Positions 55,773-64,000 of a stretch of 64,000 nucleotides of DNA are shown in pieces. Under the pieces are notes generated by a model. The model was given only the letters and a program-made list of their open reading frames with translations, ran no database searches and had not been told where the DNA came from. The position numbers and the translations under genes are program-made. This stretch comes from Bagarius yarrelli (Eukaryota > Chordata > Actinopteri > Siluriformes > Sisoridae), in assembly GCA_005784505.1 (NCBI GenBank), contig VCAZ01000050.1, positions 2,267,001 through 2,331,000 on the forward strand. Direction: 5' to 3'. Numbering within the stretch: position 1 is the stretch's first letter; each line of letters begins with the position of its first letter.

Positions 55773-58700
55773 TTCTTTAGCTAATTTATTATTTAATATT
55801 TTAACATATTATTATATGTTTCACATTGGATAGGAAAACGAAAATATTGCGTTCTGCTTTTTTGTATGTGGTTGCTGGTGGGAACACAACGGTGAACCGT
55901 CTTTCCCTGAGAATACTAAGACTGCAGTTGATGAACTAAAAGTTTATGTGCAATAACAACATACAAGATGTTGGCCTAAAACACGAGTGTCTGATGCATA
56001 TCAGTCAATTTCAAAGGCTATCACACTAAAATTAGTACCAAGTTTAGTGCTACCTGTAGAATGTGATAAGAGTTTGGTTAAAGAAAGAAGGCTGTAATGA
56101 TGTAACGCTATTGGTGCACTTGGATTTGGACCACCACTGGATTTGGACCACCGGATTCGGACCACTACTAAAGTATAAATCACCTCAGACTACTCCCTCA
56201 GCAAACATTTCTAATAATAACCTTGAGAGGAACCCCTGTAAACGTCCACTAGAAGCGAAAGCCTTTGAGATACAGCCCCAGCCATTCTATAAGTGACAGG
56301 TAGGAAAGAGGTAATGACCCAGTCAGTTTCTTATCAAAACGCCCTGGGAGCGTTAGGTCAGTTGCCCTCGAGCTCACCCTCCCCTCGACAAACGCTCACC
56401 ACTGAGCACAGGCGGTGCAACAGAAACAGCTGACAATCAAAGCGATCTGTCGTCAAACACAGAGCAGCACTGGGGTTAACATCCCCCCGTCTGCCTTATA
56501 TATAGTGAGCACACACATATCGATCTGGTTTCTATCTGGCTTGTCATCGCAATGAACCCTCTACAGTGTTTAACCACAGGGGTGACACTGAAGACAAATA
56601 CAAGATACACTTCAACACTAGTGGGTCTCATCGGACAGCCAGATACAGATATTTTTAATATTCTGATCTATGATTTAATAGGAAAAAAAATTAAAGCCTC
56701 TCAGAAACAAGCAGGCGTATGCAATCGCCACTGAATATTTTTTTCTCTTGCAATTTTTGAAATAAAAAGGAAAAATAACACACAGGCCATTTATTAGACT
56801 CTGTGGACAGCTAATGAAAATGACAAACAGAGAACACCCCGACCTTTGCATATTCGAAATGCCTAATTGCAAATCCAGACGCAGGGTTTTTTACAAAGCC
56901 AGACCCAAGAGCACAGCTCTATTCCTGGCTTTGGAGTCACAGGGCACCTTTGTGTGGGTAAAGAAAATTTCTTTCACATTTGCTCATTTTCCAAGCCACT
57001 CCAATACACAACAGGGGAGCATAGTATTAATGCTGGGTATCTTTATATTAAAAAAAAACAAATAGGTTTAGTTTATTAAAAGAGACCATTTTGTCGTAAC
57101 GGTTGCGGGCCTCAGCAACCTGATTTCATTGGCAAGGGGAGGGAAAGGAGGCTTTTCCGGGTAGCAGCTGTCACGCGCCAAGTGAGCTGAGGTAAAGCCC
57201 TATTCTCAGCAAGCCTTCGCCGGTTTCAATTACGCAATAACCCCTGACCCCACGCAGCTTGGAACTATGAGATGTTAGTAGGTGGTGGCCTCTACGCCTT
57301 AAGCCCATGAAACAAAAAAAAAAAAAGGCGCTTCCAAATGAGGAATTTATTTCACTGTCTTTCAGTGTAGTAAATGAGTTTTCATCTCTGCTGAGGGAAT
57401 GGGGGGGTGGGGGTTTTTTTTTTTTGAGTGTGTGTGTGTGTGTGTGTCTGTGTTTTAAAAGGAAGCTGGCTTTTTCACACCTCCTTGGAACGCTTTTCTA
57501 TAGACATGGCCATCCTTTAGAGGGACCACCTCTTCTGTTTCTCCTTCTGCCCTTTTTGACCTTCTGTCTGTGGTCAATGTGGAGATTGCCAAAAAGAGAC
57601 AGCTGCACTTCAGGCTTCCCGCCTCTGGCCCCTGTTGCTCCTAGAGCCTTTCTCTTATTTTTAATGCCCCTCTCCTTCTTGGTCACTCTCTTTTTCTCCC
57701 CCCTCTGAGCGCATCAAATGCTTTGAAGGCAAAACTGACCACCAAGGCTTTGGCGGTGGCTACATTTCTATGGAAAACCATAACTCCTCCATGTCTTTAG
57801 CACCATATTTACAGTTTAATCCACTTACAACCTACTGAGAAGATCCTACTGCGGAAAATAAACATTCATTTGCTTCAAAACCTAGAATAAATCTGAATAG
57901 GAGGACTATTTGTTGAAACAATGCACCATAAAAAGGCATTTCTACACCAGCAGTTCCTCAGTGTAATCGAAAAAAAAGAGAGAAGGCAATCAATTTCAGC
58001 TTGTGGTACGCTCACCGAAAGATGCTGATGCCTGCACTTCGACTCTTATTCAGTAAGCATGCATTTTCTCCCTAATTATGGTCAAATTACAGGCTCTGAC
58101 TGTGAGAGCACCAGTCACTCCTCCCGTTCTGTCCCAGAATTCTTCGCTTTTGCCATTTTACTGCCATGAAGTTGGCAAAGAGGTGCATCAAGGGGCAACA
58201 AAATGAATGTTTTGGAAAATTGTACTAGCACAAAATGGTGCACTAAACTGGGCTTTTGATTTCAAACAAAACTAAAAGCTGATCGTGAACCATCTGAAAT
58301 GCTGTCTGACAAAATAATGCAATTATGATTTATTTACCACGCAACCCAAGTGTAATGGCAGTCGAGTCGCTGGTTCTTCCGATCAAAATGTTTTTACGTT
58401 TTATTTAACTGACAGCATTGGAGTATAAACACAACCCTTTAAAGGAGATACTACTATGCAACACACTCTCCTTCACATATTTTAGATTATCTTTGGAACA
58501 TTATAAATATTTCAAAAGCCCCCCCAAAAGAGCCTTAATCCACATGTAAGTCAATGAACTCATTGAGTCGAAATGCCGCAAAAGGTTAACGGCAGAGTTG
58601 CATTGCACCGCAGCAGAGCTGGACGCCCTTCATTTGACACGCAGCCAGCTGAACAGTTACAGACAGTATGACAGCATGCAGAAAACAGTGGTTTGTGCCT

Positions 58701-59162
58701 TGGCAACAAGCCAAATGTTCTTCTGTTCTATAATGAGCTCTGCCACAGCAGAGGGTCAGAGAGATACGGAGGGATAAAAGTGTACAAAACAAAAACAGCT
58801 TGCAAAGTTGACTCTAAAAACCAGTAGCTAAGCTACAAAAAAAAAATCTTTTTACGGCGATTAGCGACATTGTTAGCGTTATCAAAATTGTCTCAGGTAT
58901 CAATGTGGAAGTCTAGTGAACAGACATATTACTTTTATGCTATTAAAGATAATGTTTACATGCCACTGAATCTAAAATACTACACAAATGTGGGCTTTGT
59001 TACCGGCATATCGCAAACGCTGTCATAAATAGAATGTTCTCTGAATGTTTAACGCTGAGGAAGTTACTTATTCCGGTATCGGTATCAGTATGATGTACCA
59101 AAAAAAAAGGATGATGTGTATCATAAAATCATGTACTTTTTCGACCACTAAATAAAAAATAT
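55773..59162. other. Intron segment, unassigned
   Basis: It contains a G/T-run-rich patch with (TG)n at 57427-57447 and unique stretches at 56800-57300 and 58020-58200. No coding exon is recognised. Confidence 0.5.
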
Positions 59163-59290
59163 GAAAAGGTTATCGCGACTTCTTATCTCGCAGACTTTTT
59201 TTTTTCCTCAGAACTGCATAACACAAACTTGCAATTGTGTGTTGTAAAGTAAGAATTGCAGGGAAAAAGGCAGTATTGCGTGATATTAAC
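59163..59290. repeat. Diverged AATTGC-type fish repeat
   Basis: It contains alternating CTTATCTCGCAGACTTTTT, CTTGCAATTGTGTG and GTAAGAATTGCAGG motifs. This resembles a short-period interspersed repeat built around GCAATTGCGAG that is common in fish genomes. A second block lies at 59688-59845. Confidence 0.5.
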
Positions 59291-59430
59291 TAGTTTCCTG
59301 TTACTCATATTGACCTTCAGTCGAGTGTCAAAGACGGGTCTAATTACGTACTATATAGCCTATAAAAATAAAGATAATAGAGGACTATTTTCGCTGTGGC
59401 TTTACTTATAGAAAATCTACATAAAGTTTA

Positions 59431-59604
59431 GAGGTAGCGCAGTGGTTATGGTGTTGGACTGCTAATTGGATGATTTCCACCACCATCACCAAGTTGCCAC
59501 CGCCGGGACTCTGAGCAAGGCCCTTAACCCCAGATACTCAGTCGTATGAAAGAGATAAATGTAAGTCGTTCTTGATAAGAACGTCTGCTAAATATTGTAT
59601 AATG
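59431..59604 (+). mobile_element. SINE family A copy, diverged
   Basis: The head TAGCGCAGTGGTTATGGTG, body GAGCAAGGCCCTTAACCCC and tail AAGAACGTCTGCTAAAT are recognisable. The B-box region is disrupted. It lies 0.4 kb downstream of the first coding exon, inside the intron. Confidence 0.8.
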
Positions 59605-59687
59605 TTTCTGGACTTTTGAGAGAAGGACGACAACATGGCTATCGCTGGAAGCACCAGTAATGTTGGCTGTCCAGTGTGAAAAAAAAG

Positions 59688-59845
59688 CCAGAATTCTGAC
59701 TTTATAACTTGCAATTGTGACTTTATATCTCAAAATTATAATAAAAATGTTAGAATTGTGTGTTGTGTATCACACAATTCTGATAAAAAAGGCAAAATTG
59801 TGAGTTGAGAGTTGCAATAACCTTTTTACTGTTTTTTTTAATCAG
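59688..59845. repeat. Diverged AATTGC-type fish repeat, second block
   Basis: Successive units contain AACTTGCAATTGTGACTTTA, AATTGTGTGTTGTG and CAAAATTGTGAGTTGAGAG. It is the same motif family as the block at 59163-59290. The SINE-A copy at 59431 lies between the two, so they may be one array split by the insertion. Confidence 0.5.
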
Positions 59846-59979
59846 TGGCAGACATATGCTTTTATAATGTACTTAAACATGTAGTCTGTCTGGAAAAAAA
59901 TATCCGATACATCTCATATTCTGATAATGTTACGAACCAAACAGATAAAATCTTCTCCACTTCAAAAAACACTACTCAC

Positions 59980-60450
59980 CCTCTTTCTTGGTGGTCCTCG
60001 GTCTTCCTCCCTTCCACCTTTAGTGCTCTTGCCATGCTTAGATGCCTTTTGCTCTCCTGGCTGTTTGATAGTGACACGGATCTCAGGTGGACAGATGTAG
60101 TTCTCCAGGCTCTTGGGTGGTTTTTTGGCCCTCTTGGTAGTTTGTATCTTCAGCTTGAGGCTGCCTTCTGAGAAACTTGCCTCTTTGATGGAGAACTCCT
60201 GCTCCTCAAGGCTGTCTGGCTGCACCCACTTCTCGCTGTCTGCATTGGAAGTGACGTCTATGTCTTTGCCCAAGCCGAGGTCTTCATCCTCCTCATGATC
60301 CTGTTGCTCACCAGCCAGACCAAGCCCCTTTACTGGGGTGGATAGAAGACCAACTTCCGTAAGATCAGCCCTATTGATGGTGGTCACAGTGGAGAAGAAC
60401 TCCTCATTTCCTTTGGGCCGCAAAGGGCGAGTTAAGTCCCTTTGCTCCAT
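59980..60450 (-). CDS. setbp1: SET-binding protein 1, first coding exon (residues 1-157)
   Basis: This exon encodes the N-terminus of SETBP1, a nuclear DNA-binding protein that binds the oncoprotein SET. Distinctive stretches matching the vertebrate family include SNADSEKWV, LEEQEFSIKEA, EGSLKLKIQTTKRAKKPPK and LENYICPPEI. The start is the first in-frame ATG (60450-60448, MEQRDL), which resembles the MEPRE-type start of mammalian SETBP1. The frame stays open upstream to a TAG at 60573-60571 with no other ATG, so a longer N-terminus would need a non-ATG start. The Kozak context is mixed: T at -3, G at +4. The exon ends in a basic stretch (PPRKR) at a consensus donor AGG|GTGAGT (59980/59979), phase 0. 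Mammalian SETBP1 has about 18 residues after this basic run that neither this exon nor the next encodes. Confidence 0.96.
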
Positions 60451-60626
60451 CGATGATCCCAACACGTGGTTCAAGACGGTGGAACCAGAAAGGGAGCCAA
60501 GATGACACAAAGGGAGTGCCTCTGACAGTGGATAGTGTTCAGTCAGAAAGGGATAGGATGAATTTTGATTCTATTGCTCCTTGAAACGTACAAATCTTGC
60601 AAATGTATGCATTTTCTGGTGTGAAT
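60451..60626 (-). other. setbp1: setbp1 5' UTR part of the first coding exon, with splice acceptor
   Basis: On the minus strand a pyrimidine-rich tract (TTTTTTCTCTTTTACAG) ends at 60627, giving an acceptor with the exon starting at 60626. The 176 bases between it and the ATG contain in-frame stops, so they are read as 5' UTR. This implies at least one further non-coding exon upstream, as in mammalian SETBP1. No promoter for it is recognisable up to 64000. Confidence 0.75.
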
Positions 60627-61587
60627 CTGTAAAAGAGAAAAAAATGAATTAGATTAAAAGCATTGAGGAATACACAGTAGGTGAAAAGCCTGGACTAGAT
60701 CTTCATCAGTTCTGTAATGACTGCAATTAATCCACTGCTGAATAAAGCTTTAGGAAGTGCAGCTGTAAAAATGCCCCACTGTATAATCATTTCCCATTAA
60801 CCAAGCAACATCAGTTAGCTTAATAAGACAAATGTGTCTGTGTTAAAACAACAAATTAATCTAAATGGTGGTCCAGGAATCTACCTTACCCTGAAACGGC
60901 TGGAACAGTGAACACCATTCATCCCGGACAAACTCCCAGACACCCTAATTACATCACTGACCAGCTCATTTGCTTTGCTGGGCAGTTGAGTAACCCTAGT
61001 CCTGGTGTGAAAGTGAACAAATGAGGCCTCTAGCTCAGTGATAAACACCTCTCAGACATCAGACAGACCTCAACCTGCACAGTCAGAGATCCAAAAAAAC
61101 CAATTAGGCCTGAACACAACATGTCCGCTGCAGGCTGCTAAGCATCAAAAGGAGAGCATAAATGAGTGTCACTCATTTCCTTTGGGCCAATTATAATGTG
61201 AGTGATAGGACAGATACACACCAGGAGCTTGCTGGGCTAGGAATGGCTGGACAAGCTAAGAAAAGTGGAGGTACATGCTGTAGGTGTGTGTCAGAAAAAT
61301 GCAGCCATTCAGAAGGTCTGATTTGTAAAGTGGAAGATGCTTTTATGGAAGATGCTGAAGATCATGAGGATTTATACAAACATTTGAACATAAAGTATAT
61401 GTACTTTAATTGTTTATTCTGTTTTAATATATAGGTATGATACTAAAATTTAAATCAGACATAAATTAATTTAGATTAGATTCAATTAGATCAAATTACA
61501 TATAAAAAAAAAACTTGAGGTAAATAAATGAATGGCCATTAGTGTTTACAGGAAGCTTTGCAGGTACACATTCTTATTAAGAATGGT

Positions 61588-61785
61588 GGGAAGTGATGGC
61601 TTAGTTGGACTGGTTCGGGTGTTAGACTGATACCAGAAAGATCGGGTTTGATGCGTAGCACCACCAAGCCACCAACGCTGGGCCCCTGAGCAAGGCCCTT
61701 AACCCCCAATTGCTCAGTTGTATAAAAAGAGATAAATGTAGGTCGCTCCGGATAAGGGCGCCGGCCAAATGCTGTAAATGTTAAA
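61588..61785 (+). mobile_element. SINE family A copy, full length
   Basis: It has a degenerate head (GGCTTAGTTGGACTGGTTC), a B-box-like GGGTTTGATGC, the GGGCCCCTGAGCAAGGCCC body and the GGATAAGGGCGCCGGCCAAA tail. CpG-type changes in the tail suggest an old copy. Confidence 0.85.
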
Positions 61786-61814
61786 AGTAAGATACAAGAT
61801 ACAAGTTTCTAAAG

Positions 61815-61970
61815 TGAAAGTGGTAGTTCAGTGATTACGGTGTTGGACTGCTGATCGAAAGATCTTGGGTTCAATTCCCAACACCGCTGCACTGCACTGC
61901 CACTGACTTTAAATAGAAAAATGTAAGGTGCTCTAGATAAGGGCATCTTAGAAATGCTATAAATGTAAAG
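61815..61970 (+). mobile_element. SINE family A copy, internally deleted
   Basis: The head (GTGGTAGTTCAGTGATTACGG, B box GGTTCAATTCC) is joined to the tail (AGATAAGGGCATCTTAGAAA) with most of the GGGCCCCTGAGC-to-CAGTTGTATAA body missing. It lies about 30 bp from the preceding copy in the same orientation. Confidence 0.8.
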
Positions 61971-63632
61971 CTATGACTTTTATGTTACTACCTCAGCAAT
62001 ATATTGAAATTAATAAAATATCGCAAATGTGCATGTCGCAATTGATTGCAATAAATGAATGATTTAATACTTTGAATGATAATGTATTGTCAACATTTTA
62101 GGTTGAAGGCGGATAGTAAAATATCTGGCAGGCGGACGTTGGTTGGATGCATGCGTATGCTTTGACGCAAGACAATCGACAAGATTGTTTGATAAGATGA
62201 GCTGCTGGCAACGACTTAGTGCCAAAACAAAACAGGGTCCCAAAGATACGTTAGGATTTCGGTATCGCATATAGCATATTGCATCTTTCTTCAATGTCAT
62301 GCAGCCCTACCCAGCAACAAAGAAATATTAGTGCTATCCAGTGCTTAAATAGCTGCTTGTCCTCCTCCAGTCTGTAACCTCTGTTAGTCCAAATACCTTA
62401 AAACTGCAAAAATAATAATAAAAAGCCAAGACAATTCCTTAAAATATTGAACTAAATGAGTTTAACTAAACAAGTCGAAGCATGTCATGGTGGCTTACTA
62501 CACTGACAGCTCGATTAGTTACAATAAACCGTTGCAGTAAAAGCCCTGACGATACTTGTTTGAGAACCTAATACTCTCAAGTGATTCCCTTAGTAGCGCT
62601 CATGTTGTGTGAGCATTGATGAGTATTGACCAAAGACCGGAGACTTTACTCCTCTCAGTGGCAGAGTTCAATCTTTCATCCTACTTAACCGCTGCCGGCC
62701 AGCTGTCTGACAGCTCTCAGCATCGTTTTCCCTTTCGACTGCCTGACAGGTGACAGATGAAGGGCTACTAAAAACAACAGCCATCACCCGAGCGCCTGAA
62801 TCCACACTAGACTAAACATCTTTTATCCATCACGTGGTGACAATCATTACGGTGCAATGGCTTGAGTCACAATGTGATGAGTCAAATGCAACTGTTAATA
62901 AATCTTTTATGGTATGACGCATCATTAGAAGTCTATAACTGTGGAGGTTCCTGTCGAGTCTTGGGTGTTCTGTTAGGTTGAGACATCAAAGAACACATTT
63001 AGGTAGCAAACATTTAATGTTTGGTAGCTGAAGCCAAAGAAAAGCTTGTGATTATAGTTTAGGTGGAGCTGTTCGCGGTAGGATGCGGTGGCTAACAACA
63101 ATAAAAGCATTGTCCTATTATTATTTTTTTTTAATTTTTTTTTTTATCTTGCCTACAATGGACCGGGGTATTTCCACCATAGCTTTTCTCTAGGATCCCA
63201 AGGCTCAGAAAAGAATCCTGACCAAATGAAAACACATATATAAATCAAAGTGAAGTCACTGTGTGGTTCCAAACATGAATATTCATTTGTCTGGCGGGTT
63301 TTAACCTCATTTGCTCTTGATTTAATCATTCGCCAATTCCCCCTTTCTATCTTTTGCTTGGGAATAGGATGTGCTTTATTAGAGGCACTATTACATCCTG
63401 CATCCTGCTAAATCACAGAGCAGGTGAACAAAGTAGGAAGAAAACTAGACTTTTCTGCTTACACGAGTAAGGTACCAGCAAAGTTCCACTCTGTTTGACT
63501 CCAGTGAGTGTGGCTCTGTCTGGACTTAAATATAAGTATAATACAAGAACATGGCCAAGACAGTCAGACTGTATTTCCTGATAGCCTTATTAGTTTTCAA
63601 TAATAACCAAAATATCGATCAGATTCAAGCCC

Positions 63633-63830
63633 ATGGGGAAGTGGTGGCTCGTGGTTAAGGTGTTGGATTACTAACCCGAAGGTTGTGGGTTTGATTCCCA
63701 GCTCCGGCAAGCCACCACTGCTGGACCCCTGAGCAAGGCCCTCAACCCCCAATTGCTCAGTTGTATAACAAGGAATACTGTCAGTTGCTCTGGATAAGGG
63801 CGTCTGCCAAATGCTGCAAATGTAAATGCA
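63633..63830 (+). mobile_element. tRNA-derived SINE, family A, near full length (reference copy)
   Basis: This is the best-preserved copy of the commonest repeat in the window. The tRNA-like head has an A box (TGGCTCGTGGTTAAGG) and a B box (GGTTTGATTCC). It is followed by the body CCACTGCTGGACCCCTGAGC, a CAATTGCTCAGTTGTATAA segment, and the tail TCTGGATAAGGGCGTCTGCC then AAATGCTGCAAATGTAAATG. The conserved tail is the type shared by fish tRNA-SINEs that borrow a LINE 3' end. The exact family name is not certain from memory. Minus-strand copies elsewhere begin with ACATTTACAGCATTTGGCAG. Confidence 0.85.
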
Positions 63831-64000
63831 AAACATATATAACAACATCCCCTACCTGGCCTGGTGGGCATACCAACTGTGAGCTAATTGTCCAAGACTA
63901 CAGTCTGTTCGGAAATAGAGGCATATGCTGGATTTTCTGCTAATTGCACGAAGGAGTTCTGTGTCAGCGGTGTCGCCTCTGGCTGCTTCTTAAGGGAACA

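Larger units (their letters stand above)
26696..59979 (-). other. setbp1: setbp1 33 kb intron between first and large coding exons
   Basis: The intron is bounded by GTGAGT (59979) and a TTTTTTTTTCTAG acceptor (26696), phase 0. It holds SINE, MITE and LINE fragments, listed separately, and unique stretches. A small coding exon corresponding to the mammalian LLTASDL-type segment may lie inside it, but I could not place it. Confidence 0.8.
16750..60626 (-). other. setbp1: setbp1 gene span within the window (partial at the 5' end)
   Basis: Three coding exons, a 5'-UTR segment and a probable 3' UTR on the minus strand form one gene. Exon phases are mutually consistent: exon A ends at a codon boundary (AGG then GTGAGT), exon B opens in phase 0, exon B ends with one base of a codon (GCA-G then GTCAGG), and exon C supplies AA to give GAA. 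Direct joining gives 471 + 3289 + 494 coding bases, or 1417 residues plus stop. The human protein is about 1596 residues. Introns are 2750 bp and 33284 bp. The 5' end is incomplete, because the first visible exon starts at a splice acceptor. Family identity rests on long stretches recognisable as SETBP1. Confidence 0.93.
60627..64000 (-). other. Upstream intron of setbp1, no exon recognised
   Basis: This lies 5' of the acceptor at 60627. It contains three plus-strand family-A SINE copies and no open frame with a recognisable product. The remaining sequence (60627-61587, 61971-63632) is unassigned AT-rich DNA. The direction of the acceptor implies that an upstream setbp1 exon lies beyond the window or is non-coding and not recognisable. 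Confidence 0.6.

Noticed and set aside
57307..57708. Plus-strand open frame of 133 codons
   Set aside because: It spans G-runs, T-runs and a TG microsatellite (Gly, Phe and Cys/Val runs), and no domain is recognisable.
60508..60510. TTG as a start codon upstream of the first coding exon's ATG
   Set aside because: A non-ATG start is not needed. The ATG at 60450 gives an MEQRD start like mammalian MEPRE, and the extra upstream residues do not look conserved.
63640..63710. Possible tRNA gene from A and B box motifs
   Set aside because: It is the head of a dispersed SINE, recurring many times with the same body and tail. The cloverleaf is degraded and no proper anticodon arm can be assigned.

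Overview
The window is vertebrate nuclear DNA, almost certainly from a ray-finned (teleost) fish. It is AT-rich and intron-dominated, with GT/AG splice sites, long CA/TG microsatellites, and fish-type tRNA-derived SINEs, hAT- and Tc1-like MITEs and L2-clade LINE remnants. The repeat mix suggests an otophysan such as a catfish, but that is a guess from memory of repeat families and cannot be proved here.

One protein-coding gene can be supported: setbp1 (SET-binding protein 1), on the minus strand. Three coding exons join in frame: 60450-59980 (start codon, N-terminus), 26695-23407 (a single 3.3 kb exon carrying most of the protein) and 20656-20163 (C-terminus and stop). Joined directly they encode about 1417 residues. 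Visible in the product are AT-hook motifs, the SKI-homology degron DSGIGT, an HCF-1-binding-like EHYY motif, a His/Lys tract and the C-terminal SET-binding region. The proline-rich repeat tail of the mammalian protein is absent. A 5'-UTR segment precedes the start codon from a clear acceptor at 60626, so further 5' exons must lie beyond that point, probably outside the window. A repeat-free 3.4 kb stretch (about 16750-20162), ending in overlapping AATAAA signals, is the probable 3' UTR.

Layout: 1-16.7 kb is the 3' flank of setbp1. It has no gene and carries microsatellites, SINEs, MITEs, LINE scraps and two conserved-looking non-coding blocks. 16.7-20.2 kb is the probable 3' UTR. 20.2-26.7 kb holds the last two coding exons and a 2.75 kb intron. 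26.7-60.0 kb is one 33 kb intron, rich in SINE insertions (nested, tandem and duplicated), with a few unique GC-richer blocks that could be enhancers or an alternative first exon. 60.0-60.6 kb is the first coding exon. 60.6-64 kb is upstream intron with three SINE copies.

I found no bacterial-type system, CRISPR array, rRNA gene or functional tRNA gene. The points most worth a second look are the altered C-terminus of setbp1, a probable micro-exon not located in the 33 kb intron, four Pumilio-type motifs in the 3' UTR, datable nested transposon insertions with target-site duplications, and a TATA-containing exon-like block on the opposite strand at 40.65-40.87 kb.
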